Positions 52,758 through 62,090 of a stretch of 64,000 nucleotides of DNA are shown piece after piece. The DNA is taken from NCBI GenBank assembly GCA_015066625.1, contig SVOC01000009.1, positions 1 to 64,000 on the forward strand, given 5' to 3'. Positions within the stretch are counted from its first letter, which is position 1. Each line of letters starts with the position of its first letter. Origin of the DNA: Oscillospiraceae bacterium (GTDB taxonomy: Bacteria; Bacillota; Clostridia; Oscillospirales; Acutalibacteraceae). A program made the translations under genes and the position numbers. The notes under the pieces are model-generated. The model was not told the DNA's origin and did not search any database. It saw nothing but the letters and a program-made list of their open reading frames with translations.

Positions 52758-53498
52758 TTACAAAGCTTCGCAAATCGGTATTATTCCACCTATATCATAA
52801 AGTCTGTTTCTGTTTAACTCGATGCATTCTGTGTTGTTTCTTTCAAGGCAATCTATGATTACTTTATAATCATTATGGCTTTCGATTGCTCCGTTAAATG
52901 CAATTTTATTTTTATCAATCTTACCGCAGCATCCGCCTATGAATCCGTAACCATATCCATTCAATCCGATGGATCCTTTTGAAATGAACTGAGTATCGTT
53001 AAAAAAATTTCCAGCGGCTGCAAAGATGGATCTATCGTCGGTAATTATAGTGTTTTCGTTAACAACACATATCGAACATCTTGAATATCCCTGATTAACA
53101 TTTATGACAGTCAGACCGCAGCTGTCGGCGTATTCAAGGATTTTTCGCGAAACGGTTTTGGGATTACATATAAGCTTATTGCCGATAATTGTACAGTTAA
53201 GCCTTACATCATCTGGATATTTGTTGCCTGCTTTTTCATGTATATCTGTAAAATTAAATTTTTCTTCAAACTCCCCCAAGAACAAATGTTCGTAGCAAAA
53301 AATACAATTATTCCCCATATGGAGAATCTGAATATCTGCATGTGAACATACTGGTTCGGGAAGTTTACTGTTTTTCTTTATTTCAAGTATTTCTATTCCA
53401 AGGGAATTGAGTTTTTTTATCGACTCCCCTGCTTCTTCACTTATTGCCGCAAGTGTAACCTTCCCTTTAGGCAAATTCGGTTTTTCAATGAATTTCAT
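52758..53498 (-). CDS. Uncharacterised protein, possibly GME-fold (DUF6873-like)
   Basis: 246 residues from the ATG at 53498, 4 nt after the radA stop. No signal peptide. The pattern of short strands and the stretches VCSHADIQILHMGNN, CSICVVNENTIITDDRSIF and GFIGGCCGKI suggest the guanidino-modifying (GME) fold, a five-bladed propeller; the typical amidinotransferase/deiminase catalytic triad is not obvious. Upstream neighbours are radA and cwlD on the same strand, so it may belong to their operon. Function unknown. Confidence 0.5.
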   Translation of the reverse strand: MKFIEKPNLPKGKVTLAAISEEAGESIKKLNSLGIEILEIKKNSKLPEPVCSHADIQILHMGNNCIFCYEHLFLGEFEEKFNFTDIHEKAGNKYPDDVRLNCTIIGNKLICNPKTVSRKILEYADSCGLTVINVNQGYSRCSICVVNENTIITDDRSIFAAAGNFFNDTQFISKGSIGLNGYGYGFIGGCCGKIDKNKIAFNGAIESHNDYKVIIDCLERNNTECIELNRNRLYDIGGIIPICEAL

Positions 53499-53502
53499 AT
53501 GA

Positions 53503-54867
53503 TTATACCGCCGCATTATATGCTTCGTTAACATTGTTTGCACCGACTATTTCGATGTTACCTTTGAAGCCGTCTGAAAGAGTTTTAAGGTTATGTTTAG
53601 GTATAATACAACGCTTAAATCCAAGACGTTCAGCCTCTTTTATTCTTTGTTCACAATATGATACCGTTCTAAGTTCACCGCCAAGACCGATTTCGCCGAT
53701 TACAAGCGTATCATCTCTTATGGGTGTATCTTTAAAGCTTGAGATAAGTGCTAAAGCAACTGAAAGATCAGTAGCAGGCTCGTCAAGTCTTAATCCGCCG
53801 ACAATGTTGATATAAGCATCACAGTTGCTCATAAAATAGCCTGACCTTTTTTCAAGCACGGCAAGCAGCATGGACATTCTGTTATAGTCAAAGCCTGTTG
53901 ACATTCGTCTTGCATTGCCGTAATTTGATGTTGCAACAAGACCCTGAACCTCGGCAAGGATCGGTCTGCTGCCTTCCATAACACAGGCTATGCAGGTACC
54001 TGCAGTGTTTTTAGGTTTGCCGGAAATAAGCATAAGAGAAGGATTTTCAACCTCAACAAGACCTTTGTCAAGCATTTCAAATACGCCGATTTCATTTGTT
54101 GATCCGAATCTGTTTTTTACGGCACGGAGAATTCTGTATGAAAGATGTCTTTCGCCTTCAAAATAAAGAACGCAGTCTACGATGTGTTCAAGCACTTTGG
54201 GGCCTGCAATATTGCCGTCTTTGTTGACATGGCCCACAAGAATTGTGGGTATGCCGAGACCTTTGGCACAGTGCATATAAAGATTGGTTGCTTCTCTGAC
54301 CTGAGTTATGCTTCCGGGTGAAGAATTGATTTCGGATACACACATTGTCTGAATTGAATCAACGATAACAATGTCAGGCTTTTCGGCTTTGATATATTCA
54401 GTTATGGCTCCAACATCTGTCTGACACATTATAAGCAGATTATCTGTTTTTACGCCCAGACGGTTTGCTCTGAGCTTTATCTGCCTTGCGGATTCTTCGC
54501 CTGATACATAAAGAATTCTGAGGTTTTTGCCCAGATACTCACAAATCTGAAGGAGAATTGTTGACTTACCTATACCAGGATCACCGCTGAGCAGAACAAG
54601 TGAACCTTTTACAATTCCGCCACCGAGAACTCTGTCAAGCTCAGCCATGCCGGTTCTGAATCTGATTTCATCATCGGCGTCTATTTCGTTAATGGTCTGT
54701 GCAGTAATGCTTTTTGAGGCAGAGTGAACGGTTTTCTGCTGCTGAGCAGTCCGAAATTCTTCTTCCATCGTGTTCCATTCCGAACATCCGGGACAGCAGC
54801 CGAACCATTTTGCGCTTTCATAACCGCACTGACTGCATATATATAATGTTTTGGATTTAGGAGCCAT
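53503..54867 (-). CDS. radA: DNA repair protein RadA (Sms)
   Basis: 454 residues. It is a RecA-like helicase that helps branch migration in recombination. The N-terminal zinc finger is CSQCGYESAKWFGCCPGC, Walker A GDPGIGKSTIL (about 94-104), the RadA-specific KNRFGSTNEIGVFEM and the Lon-like C-terminal domain (MSNCDAYINIVGGLRL). Start 3 nt after the cwlD stop. It lies in a run cwlD-radA-DUF. Confidence 0.96.
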   Translation of the reverse strand: MAPKSKTLYICSQCGYESAKWFGCCPGCSEWNTMEEEFRTAQQQKTVHSASKSITAQTINEIDADDEIRFRTGMAELDRVLGGGIVKGSLVLLSGDPGIGKSTILLQICEYLGKNLRILYVSGEESARQIKLRANRLGVKTDNLLIMCQTDVGAITEYIKAEKPDIVIVDSIQTMCVSEINSSPGSITQVREATNLYMHCAKGLGIPTILVGHVNKDGNIAGPKVLEHIVDCVLYFEGERHLSYRILRAVKNRFGSTNEIGVFEMLDKGLVEVENPSLMLISGKPKNTAGTCIACVMEGSRPILAEVQGLVATSNYGNARRMSTGFDYNRMSMLLAVLEKRSGYFMSNCDAYINIVGGLRLDEPATDLSVALALISSFKDTPIRDDTLVIGEIGLGGELRTVSYCEQRIKEAERLGFKRCIIPKHNLKTLSDGFKGNIEIVGANNVNEAYNAAV

Positions 54868-54870
54868 TAT

Positions 54871-55608
54871 TTACACATCCTCCGATGAATTGATATAATC
54901 GCATATTCCCAATGCGATAACAAAAGCAAGCTTTTGCTGATAATCCGAATCTTTCAGTAACTCTGTTTCTTTTTGGTTTGACATAAAGCCGCATTCTACC
55001 ATTACGGCAGGAACCTGAGCGTTATTCAAAAGATAAATCTCTTTTCCGCTCTGTTTGATTTCTCTGGTATTGTCTTTTTGAAGAATTGATACAACAGAAT
55101 CTCTTATTTTATTTGCAAAAACTTCGGAACCGGGATTATTTTTGGAATAAAAAACCTGGGCTCCGCTGTATTTGGAATCTGAATAGTGGTTCTGATGTAT
55201 ACTGACATAAATAGCATTATCGGTATTGTTTATAATGCTGAGTCTGTTTTTGATATCCGATACTTTCTTTTGTCTTATTGTTTTAGCGCTTTCATCGTGT
55301 ATTGATATATCTTCTGTTCTTGTCATTACGGTTTCTACACCGAAAGACCTTAACACATCATTTAATTTATGGGCAACCTGAAGGTTTATTTCTTTTTCGG
55401 GTGTACCGTCAGCTGCAGATGTTCCGCTGTCCACTCCCCCGTGCCCTGCATCTATTATTACTGTATAGGTAACGGAATTGTTAAGCACATCGACTGCAGT
55501 TTTTTTATAAACATACCTTGTACCCACTGCAATAATGCCAAAAATGAAAATAAGTGAAGCTGATAAAATAACCTTGATTTTTATTTTTTGAGATACAACA
55601 ATCCTCAT
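54871..55608 (-). CDS. cwlD: Spore-cortex N-acetylmuramoyl-L-alanine amidase CwlD
   Basis: 245 residues from the ATG at 55608 (GGAGTG 6 nt upstream). An N-terminal membrane anchor (KVILSASLIFIFGIIAVG) places the enzyme outside. The amidase_3 zinc motif is IIDAGHGGVDSG (His, then Glu in EKEINLQVAHKL), followed by SIHQNHYSD and VMVECGFMSN. CwlD strips side chains to make muramic-delta-lactam in the spore cortex. A hairpin just upstream may mask its ribosome binding site. Confidence 0.88.
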   Translation of the reverse strand: MRIVVSQKIKIKVILSASLIFIFGIIAVGTRYVYKKTAVDVLNNSVTYTVIIDAGHGGVDSGTSAADGTPEKEINLQVAHKLNDVLRSFGVETVMTRTEDISIHDESAKTIRQKKVSDIKNRLSIINNTDNAIYVSIHQNHYSDSKYSGAQVFYSKNNPGSEVFANKIRDSVVSILQKDNTREIKQSGKEIYLLNNAQVPAVMVECGFMSNQKETELLKDSDYQQKLAFVIALGICDYINSSEDV

Positions 55609-55617
55609 ATAATCACT

Positions 55618-55648
55618 CCGCATATTAATCTGATAAAATAATATGCGG
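55618..55648. promoter_or_regulatory. Hairpin over the cwlD ribosome binding site
   Basis: CCGCATATTA (55618-55627) and TAATATGCGG (55639-55648), perfect 10-bp arms, lie between ruvX and cwlD. Read on minus, the second arm ends in the first G of the GGAGTG site. It could limit cwlD translation. Confidence 0.4.
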
Positions 55649-55656
55649 ATATATGA

Positions 55657-56079
55657 TTATATATTTTGATTTTTTCTGAAATCTATGTAATCCTGAAGAA
55701 TCACCACAGCGGCAACCTGGTCAACAACAGCTTTTCTTTTTTTGCCGCGTGTATTGGTTGAGTTAAGAGCATTGTGTGCGGTTACTGTTGAAAGACGTTC
55801 ATCTCGCATAATATATTCAATGCCTGATTTTTTCGAAAGCTGTTTTGCGAATTCTTGGCATTTTTCAGCTCTTGAGCCGTATGATGAATCCATATTTCTG
55901 GGAAGTCCAACAACAAACTGTTCAGCCTTGTATTCTTTGGCAAGCTTAATTATTTCATCAACAAGTAAGTCTGAGTTCCTCTGAGTGATTGCACACACAG
56001 GAGAAGCAAGCATTTCAAATTTATCGCATACGGCGATACCTGTTCTTACATCGCCGTAATCAACTGCCATTATAATCAA
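55657..56079 (-). CDS. ruvX: Putative pre-16S rRNA nuclease / Holliday junction resolvase-like YqgF
   Basis: 140 residues. The start is a TTG at 56079 preceded by AAAAGGA at 8 nt; an ATG three codons on is less well placed. RNase H-like fold with Asp in MAVDYGDVRTGIAV, EQFVVGLPRN and the final Asp in AAVVILQDYIDF. It matures the 16S rRNA 5' end. Same strand and next to the PBP gene; a terminator separates them. Confidence 0.93.
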   Translation of the reverse strand: MIIMAVDYGDVRTGIAVCDKFEMLASPVCAITQRNSDLLVDEIIKLAKEYKAEQFVVGLPRNMDSSYGSRAEKCQEFAKQLSKKSGIEYIMRDERLSTVTAHNALNSTNTRGKKRKAVVDQVAAVVILQDYIDFRKNQNI

Positions 56080-56094
56080 ATTATCATTCCTTTT

Positions 56095-56130
56095 AAAATT
56101 GCGGAGTTTGCAGTTATATACAAACTCCGC
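56095..56130 (-). terminator. Terminator of the PBP1A gene
   Basis: GCGGAGTTTG (56101-56110) pairs with CAAACTCCGC (56121-56130). On minus it is followed by AATTTTAAAA. It lies 7 nt downstream of the PBP stop. Confidence 0.65.
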
Positions 56131-56136
56131 ATATAT

Positions 56137-58353
56137 TTATCTTTCGCCTACAATGCTGTCGAGTATTGAATCAAGGTTTTCAATAACTCCGCCTACAACA
56201 TTGCTTACAAGCTCATCTGTTGAAGGTGTAAATGTGCAGGATGTGCAGGTTGAAGGTAAAGAGGTTATTTTATACCAGCCTGCACCCGTTGATGAGCAGT
56301 TTGTACCCGCAAGCTTACCGGTTACACGGCAATAGCGTTTTTCAATGGTTTTTGTACTCTTGGGAAAATCTTTTTCAGGCAAGCCTTTGTGAATTTCATC
56401 GAAAACTCTGATGAACACCTTACCGCCGGGGTTTGTTGAAACACCAAGGGTTTCGGGATGGTCAAAACCGAACCATACAGCGGCCACATAATAAGGTGTG
56501 CCTGCGCAGAACCAACGGTCCTTGTCGCTGCTTGTTGTACCTGTTTTGGCCATTATCTGGAATTTGCGTACATTACTTCCCGTTCCGTAATAGCTTGTAT
56601 CAACAGTCTGAAGAAGCTCGCACATGATATCGGCTGTTTCTTCAGATAATACATGCTGTGCCTTTTCTGAGGGATTTTCGTTGCTGAGAAGAATTTCCGT
56701 TCCTTGACTGTTGGTTACTTTGTAATATGTGTAAGGTTCATAATAATATCCGCCGTTACCGAAGGTAGCGTAAGCTGCTGCCATTTCAACCGTTGTTGTG
56801 CCGTTTGTAAGTGCGCCTGTAGCAAGAGGTGCAAGTGTTCTGTCTTCTTTTTCATCAAGCCTTGAAAGCTTGAATCTGTCTCTTATAAATTCAAACGAAT
56901 TATCAATGCCCACATCATAGTTGATTATTCTTGCAGGTACGGTGTTAAGTGATTTCTGAATTGCATATTCAACGCTTACATTTTTACCCGAACCGTATGT
57001 CTGGTCTACATTATGAGGCCAGAGTTTGCCCTGAACGGGAATTGCATAATCCTTAATCATACTTGAATAGTTATAGATATTCATTTCAATTGCGGGTGCG
57101 TAGGTTGCAAGGGGCTTGATAGTAGAGCCGGGCTGTCTGGGTGAATTTGCAGCTCTGTTAAGACACATTGCACCCGATTTGGGACCCGCTTCACCGACAA
57201 TTGCAACCACTCTGCCGCTGTAATCCATAATTGTCATAGCAGATTGAACAGCTTCGCCTTCGTGGTCTTCATCCTTGCTGTATAAATCCGGGAAAGATTT
57301 ACGGTTAACATATACATCTTCAAGTGTTTCCTGAATTTCAAGGTCAGCAGCTGCATAGATTTTAAGACCGCCGTAAAGAATTTTATCCTGAGCCTGCTGC
57401 AATGAATAACCGTATTCTTCCATAAGGTCATTCTGTACGCACTGTCTTACATAGTCAACATAGAAACTGTCAACTGTATTTTCAGTATCTTTCTTTGCCT
57501 GTTCTTCCTCTTCTTCATCGGGAACATAATTTTCACTGTTTGTAAAAATCAATTCAAAATTGCAGGCTTCGTCATATTCTTCTTTATTAAGAAAACCTTC
57601 AGCATGCATTTTTTCAAGACAGTCAAGCTGACGTTTCCTGTTGTTTTCGGGGTTAAGAAGAGGATTCCATTTGGTCGGTGCCTGAGTAATAGAAGCAATT
57701 ACGGCACATTCGGCAGCGTTGAGTTCACTTATATCCTTGCCGAAATATTCTTCACTTGCAGTTTTGACACCGTAACATCCGCTGCCGAGATACAGTGTAT
57801 TGAGGTATGCTTCAATAATGGTATCCTTGTCATAATGTTCTTCAAGATTAAGAGCTGTCAGAATTTCATTGAACTTACGGACAACTGTTACTTCCTTGTT
57901 GTTTGTAAGGTTTTTGATAAGCTGCTGTGTGATGGTTGAACCACCCTGTCCGATTTGCTTGGGTTTGACTATAACACCAACGGTTCGTATCCAGTCAACA
58001 CCGTGATGCTTTTTGAATCTGACATCTTCAAGAGCGATGAACGCTTTCTCCATATACGGTGACATATCATCAAGGTCAACCCATACACGGTCTTCTTCAC
58101 CGTGGAGCCTTGCAATTTCAACCGTATTGCCGTTTTTATCGTATGCATAGATAAATGACGTCTGGTTCTGGTTTGCCTTGTGCTCGTCAAGATTAATAAT
58201 CAGGTCGCCTTTTATTGTTGAAACAACATTGATCAACATATATGAAATGACAACAACCGCTGTAAGGGCGATAACGCTGAATATGCCCAAAAAAGCCAGA
58301 CCTGTTTTGCTTAAGTCCTTGATATTCTTTTTTGTGCCTTTTGTTTTTGCCAA
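56137..58353 (-). CDS. Class A penicillin-binding protein (bifunctional)
   Basis: 738 residues, with the start set at the second TTG (58353), about 10 nt after AGGAGG; the first TTG sits on the site itself. A membrane anchor (about 17-45) is followed by the GT51 transglycosylase domain (catalytic Glu in IALEDVRFKKHHGVDW, GGSTITQQLIKNL) and the transpeptidase domain with SxxK in PGSTIK (about 410-413), SLN (about 468-470) and KTGT (about 603). It polymerises and cross-links peptidoglycan. The C-terminal tail is Cys- and Ser-rich (GTNCSSTGAGWY, STCTSCTF), a variable part of this group. Confidence 0.92.
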   Translation of the reverse strand: MAKTKGTKKNIKDLSKTGLAFLGIFSVIALTAVVVISYMLINVVSTIKGDLIINLDEHKANQNQTSFIYAYDKNGNTVEIARLHGEEDRVWVDLDDMSPYMEKAFIALEDVRFKKHHGVDWIRTVGVIVKPKQIGQGGSTITQQLIKNLTNNKEVTVVRKFNEILTALNLEEHYDKDTIIEAYLNTLYLGSGCYGVKTASEEYFGKDISELNAAECAVIASITQAPTKWNPLLNPENNRKRQLDCLEKMHAEGFLNKEEYDEACNFELIFTNSENYVPDEEEEEQAKKDTENTVDSFYVDYVRQCVQNDLMEEYGYSLQQAQDKILYGGLKIYAAADLEIQETLEDVYVNRKSFPDLYSKDEDHEGEAVQSAMTIMDYSGRVVAIVGEAGPKSGAMCLNRAANSPRQPGSTIKPLATYAPAIEMNIYNYSSMIKDYAIPVQGKLWPHNVDQTYGSGKNVSVEYAIQKSLNTVPARIINYDVGIDNSFEFIRDRFKLSRLDEKEDRTLAPLATGALTNGTTTVEMAAAYATFGNGGYYYEPYTYYKVTNSQGTEILLSNENPSEKAQHVLSEETADIMCELLQTVDTSYYGTGSNVRKFQIMAKTGTTSSDKDRWFCAGTPYYVAAVWFGFDHPETLGVSTNPGGKVFIRVFDEIHKGLPEKDFPKSTKTIEKRYCRVTGKLAGTNCSSTGAGWYKITSLPSTCTSCTFTPSTDELVSNVVGGVIENLDSILDSIVGER

Positions 58354-58430
58354 TATAATCAAACCTCCTTGAAGAAGATTATGTTAATTTTATAATAAAC
58401 TGAATTATTGAATGTTTTATAATCTGTTTG

Positions 58431-60044
58431 TTAATTTATTTTATTTCCGTATCTGATGCGGTTTGATGTTAATCCGTATAATATCATAATAAGCCATACG
58501 GGAAGAAAAGCAACGAGTGCAACTGCGGCAAGAATAATAATCGGCATTCCTTTTTTACTTTTTTTAACGGTTGATTCTTTTGTTTTAAAAACAATTTTTT
58601 TGAAGGTGTCCTCATTTTTTTCAACATAAGGGAAAATTTCAAGGTCTGCAAAATATGAATCGATTTTTGCGTTGTAAAGCAAAGTTTCAACAAATGAAGC
58701 CGCATCGGGAGCAACCTTAAGTATCTTTTTTAAATCAATATGGAGCACTCGGAGAATGCTGTCAATAATGCTGAGCAGTCCCATTGTGATTTTATATTCG
58801 GCTGTTTCGGGCGGATACTTGCTTTCGCCGCCGAAAAGATTGAGAACAAGCTCTGTTATAAAATCAACGACCTTATTATCCTTTATATTGGCATAATCCG
58901 AGGGCTTTAATCCCGTTTCATGCTTTGTCCATTTTGCAACGGTACCGATTTTAAGAGAATTGAGAAGCTTGAATACAGGCTTTATAATCCAGCCGGATTT
59001 GTAGATCACCTTCGGCTTTATGCTTATTGCAGTTGCCATATCGGCAAGTCTATCAATATCTTCGCCTGCGGTTTTTATCATTCCCCTTATAACACCTATC
59101 ATTTGCTCTTCAAGGCGGTCACGCAGTGAAATGTTTTGTTGACTGAATATTTCGGGAGTGTTTACAAAAACCGTATCAACGTCAACTGTTTTTTCTTCGG
59201 GGCTGAAAATAACCTTTCTGTATGCACCCGGATAACCTATGGGCGAAGCTCCGCAGATGTCATAAAGAACATTGCCTTGCTCGCTCTGATAAGCGGATAT
59301 ATTGTGAATATGTGTGTGACCTGTAAAAATAAACTGAATTCCCAAATCTGCAAGCTGACGGATTCTTTCATTGTAATCACCCAGCATATCACCTTTGCCG
59401 ACTAATTCATATATGGGTGAAGGTGCAATAAGCGGATGGTGGGTCATTGCAATAATGAACTGATTTTCTTCTTTGGCTTTTATTGCTTGTTTTGTGATCC
59501 ATTCAAAGCATTCATCTGAAAATCCGCTTTTTCCGCTGAGGTTGGTATCATCATTAAGTGCAAAAAGTCTGTATCCTTCAGCTAACTGAACAATGTATGA
59601 CATACTGGGCAAATGAACCTCAAGCGCTTCGTCAGGACCGAATTCACGGTACATATCAAAGAGCATACTTCTTGTTGCTGTGGGTACATCATATACATTA
59701 TCCCCGTTGTAGCCGTTTGTTACTCCGCCATTACGGAAATCGTGTGTAGCCGTAATAACATAAACTCTTTTGCCCTTGGTTTTCAGATTGCGGAGCATTG
59801 AAATAAACTCAGCGTGGGAATTGAGTTCACCGTTGTTTGTAACATCGCCGCTGATAAGCACAATATCACTTTCGGCATCATTTTCGATTTGACTGAATGC
59901 CTCGGCTAATACTTCGGAGCTTTCGGCAAGGAGCTTCTGACTTTTAAGGTTTGCAAAATCATAAGCTTTGCCGCTTATTCCGTTTTCTTTGCAGTAATAA
60001 TGTGTATCTGTCAATACGGTAAGCGTAAGCGGAGAGAATGTCAT
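58431..60044 (-). CDS. Large metallophosphoesterase with C-terminal membrane anchor
   Basis: 537 residues. The calcineurin-like motifs are LTDTHYY, LISGDVTNNGE, TATHD, MTHHPLIAP and FTGHTHIHN, all within the first 260 residues. A long helical region (about 300-480) follows and a single hydrophobic helix (IIILAAVALVAFLPVWLIMI) near the end. Usually such proteins are at the membrane; substrate unknown. Start preceded by GGAACGAATAACA, only 2 nt after the upstream isomerase stop, so the two form a unit. Confidence 0.8.
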   Translation of the reverse strand: MTFSPLTLTVLTDTHYYCKENGISGKAYDFANLKSQKLLAESSEVLAEAFSQIENDAESDIVLISGDVTNNGELNSHAEFISMLRNLKTKGKRVYVITATHDFRNGGVTNGYNGDNVYDVPTATRSMLFDMYREFGPDEALEVHLPSMSYIVQLAEGYRLFALNDDTNLSGKSGFSDECFEWITKQAIKAKEENQFIIAMTHHPLIAPSPIYELVGKGDMLGDYNERIRQLADLGIQFIFTGHTHIHNISAYQSEQGNVLYDICGASPIGYPGAYRKVIFSPEEKTVDVDTVFVNTPEIFSQQNISLRDRLEEQMIGVIRGMIKTAGEDIDRLADMATAISIKPKVIYKSGWIIKPVFKLLNSLKIGTVAKWTKHETGLKPSDYANIKDNKVVDFITELVLNLFGGESKYPPETAEYKITMGLLSIIDSILRVLHIDLKKILKVAPDAASFVETLLYNAKIDSYFADLEIFPYVEKNEDTFKKIVFKTKESTVKKSKKGMPIIILAAVALVAFLPVWLIMILYGLTSNRIRYGNKIN

Positions 60045-60046
60045 TG

Positions 60047-60823
60047 TTATTCGTTCCTTTCGGCGATATCAACGAGGTTTTTATAACTGATTGCCATTGA
60101 TTCTCTGGGGTCGATTTCGCAGATATCCTGCTCGATTACAATATACTTTACACCCGTGCTTAAACATTTCTTATAGATAGCATCGAGGTTAAGGTTGCCT
60201 GTTCCGATTTCAACAAATTTCGGCGTATGATCTGTTATGCCGTAATCCTTGAAGTGACATACTTTCATTCTGCCTGCAATTTTTTCAATATAATCGCAGG
60301 GGTTTACGCCGCCGAACTGGAACCAGTATGTATCGCCGATAAAACTGAATTCTTCAGGTTTTGTATCTTCGATAAGCATATCAAAAATGCGTCTGCCGTT
60401 TTCAAGCTTTGCAAATTCAAATGAGTGGTTATGATAAGCAAATTGAAAACCTTTATCATGCATTTTTTTGCCGATTTCACTTGTTATTTTTATGAATTCT
60501 TTTATTCCGTCAACATCTTTTTTGTAGGCATCGGGCATACCGCCGATGCCGAGAGTATCGCAACCCAGCATTTTATGCTCGTTCAATACAGCATCAAGGT
60601 CTGTCTGCATTCTGTCAAAGGCGGTGTGAGTAACACATACATCCATGTTATATTTTTCTACAAGGTAAGCGACTTTTTCGGCAGGAATGGGACCGATGCC
60701 TGAAATCTGAATAACATTGATACCGATACTGTCAAGATATCTGAATGTTTCTTCGCAATCCTCATATGTTTTGATGTAATCACGCAGTGTATAAAGCTGT
60801 GCGCCCAACTTGATTGAACTCAT
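60047..60823 (-). CDS. Sugar phosphate isomerase/epimerase-like TIM-barrel protein
   Basis: 258 residues, AP-endonuclease-2/xylose-isomerase-like fold (IolE/IolH group). It starts LGAQLYTLRDYIKTYED, and has FQFAYHNHSFEF, FIGDTYWFQFGG, VCHFKDYG and YIVIEQDICE, whose acids and histidines bind a metal ion. It probably interconverts sugars or inositol derivatives; the exact reaction is not visible. GAGAGGTG precedes the ATG. Paired with the phosphoesterase and divergent from sigK. Confidence 0.78.
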   Translation of the reverse strand: MSSIKLGAQLYTLRDYIKTYEDCEETFRYLDSIGINVIQISGIGPIPAEKVAYLVEKYNMDVCVTHTAFDRMQTDLDAVLNEHKMLGCDTLGIGGMPDAYKKDVDGIKEFIKITSEIGKKMHDKGFQFAYHNHSFEFAKLENGRRIFDMLIEDTKPEEFSFIGDTYWFQFGGVNPCDYIEKIAGRMKVCHFKDYGITDHTPKFVEIGTGNLNLDAIYKKCLSTGVKYIVIEQDICEIDPRESMAISYKNLVDIAERNE

Positions 60824-60973
60824 TTTTACTCACCTCTCCAATATATTTATTACATTATATAACTTTTTTATATATTATGCAAGTTTATATTGATTATAAA
60901 TTCTTTCTTTTTTGCCGTAAGCGGTATTTTTTAAGTGCGTTTGCAATATATTTTGGATTACGGGAGTGATTGA

Positions 60974-61738
60974 ATGTTAGGTTTGCTGATTGAAATTATT
61001 ACAAGGGGTTTTCTGTTTTTTGCATTGCACATAAAAAACGGAAATTCATTTCCTTCCGCACTGTCGGCAAAGGATGAGAAGGAGTATTTTAAAAAATTCA
61101 AGGAAGGTGACCTTAATGCTAAAAACATACTGATTGAGCATAACCTCAGACTTGTTGCACACATCACAAAAAAATACTGCACCAATCCCAATGACCAGGA
61201 TGATCTTATTTCTATAGGCACTATAGGTCTTATCAAAGCTGTCAATACTTTTGACGGAGCAAAGGGTATCAAATTTGCAACATACGCTTCAAAGTGCATT
61301 GAAAACGAAGTGCTGATGTATTTCAGAAGTCAGAAAAAGTCTGCACAGGATATTTCCATAAATGAACCTATTGATTCGGACAGCGAAGGAAATCCTTTGA
61401 CATTGATGGATATTGTCTGTATTGAGGATACCATTGCAGATGATATAAGCGATAAAATTGAAATTACAAAGCTTTATGAATATATTGAGGAGCTTGAAAA
61501 TGAACGGGAAAAAGAAATAATAATACTCAGGTACGGTTTATACGGCGTAAATCCCCTGACCCAGAAACAAATCGCAAAAAAGCTTGATATTTCACGCTCT
61601 TACGTGAGTCGAATTGAAAAAAGAGTGCTTGAAAAACTCAGGAACAAATTCACTAAAAATGAAAAAAGCTGCTCCCGTAAAGGAACAGCTTCGTTTGATT
61701 TTGTTAAATCAGTTAATGAAAAGAACGATGAGAGTTGA
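60974..61738 (+). CDS. sigK: Sporulation sigma factor K (pro-sigma-K)
   Basis: 254 residues. The first ~20 residues (LLIEIITRGFLFFALHIKNG) are the hydrophobic pro-sequence, removed in the mother cell. Region 2 is NLRLVAHITKKYC, DDLISIGTIGLIKAVNTFD and KFATYASKCIENEVLM; region 4 is QIAKKLDISRSYVSRIEKRV. The gene is not interrupted by a skin-type element. Its last ~25 codons carry the terminator of the convergent secG gene and overlap secG by 30 nt. GGGAG precedes the ATG. Confidence 0.92.
   Translation: MLGLLIEIITRGFLFFALHIKNGNSFPSALSAKDEKEYFKKFKEGDLNAKNILIEHNLRLVAHITKKYCTNPNDQDDLISIGTIGLIKAVNTFDGAKGIKFATYASKCIENEVLMYFRSQKKSAQDISINEPIDSDSEGNPLTLMDIVCIEDTIADDISDKIEITKLYEYIEELENEREKEIIILRYGLYGVNPLTQKQIAKKLDISRSYVSRIEKRVLEKLRNKFTKNEKSCSRKGTASFDFVKSVNEKNDES
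61661..61691 (-). terminator. secG terminator inside sigK
   Basis: AAGCTGCTCC (61666-61675) pairs with GGAACAGCTT (61682-61691) with one mismatch. On minus it is followed by TTTTTTC. It lies wholly within the sigK reading frame. Confidence 0.65.
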
Positions 61739-61960
61739 AACAAGAGCAAGAACAAAGAATACGATTGCAAGAACCTTTGTAATCTTGGCAAGTTTCTGTT
61801 CGGTAGTTTTGCTTTTGCCCTTACCAAGGAAGGTTTCAGCTCCGCCTGCGATTGCACCTGAAAGACCCTGGGTTTTGCTCTCCTGAAGAAGAACGATGGC
61901 GATAAGTGCAAGAGATGTAAGAATAAGGACGATGCCTACTACGATTTCATACCACTGCAT
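61709..61960 (-). CDS. secG: Preprotein translocase subunit SecG
   Basis: 83 residues from the ATG at 61960 (GGAGGT 9 nt upstream); the longest frame begins 15 codons earlier. Two membrane helices (EIVVGIVLILTSLALIAIVL and VLAIVFFVLALVSTLIVLFI) flank GLSGAIAGGAETFLG, the conserved SecG loop. It is the third subunit of the SecYEG export channel. It ends in the opposite strand of sigK. Confidence 0.93.
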   Translation of the reverse strand: MQWYEIVVGIVLILTSLALIAIVLLQESKTQGLSGAIAGGAETFLGKGKSKTTEQKLAKITKVLAIVFFVLALVSTLIVLFIN

Positions 61961-61995
61961 AGGTAAATGACCTCCAAAAAATATTGTACTAATGG

Positions 61996-62024
61996 ATTTT
62001 AACACATATTATTGATAAATGCAA
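61996..62024 (-). promoter_or_regulatory. Promoter of secG
   Basis: On minus, TTGCAT (62024-62019), 17-nt spacer, TAAAAT (62001-61996), 36 nt before the start. Confidence 0.65.
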
Positions 62025-62090
62025 GATATTTTTTAATTTATTTGGAAAAATATTATAGTAATTAAAACAGAAAAGCAGGTAATGATAGTT

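Noticed and set aside
53503-54867. radA as a Lon-type protease
   Set aside because: The C-terminal domain is Lon-like, but the zinc finger, RecA core and KNRFG motif define RadA.
60974-61738. sigK interrupted by a skin-like element
   Set aside because: The reading frame is continuous from pro-sequence to region 4.
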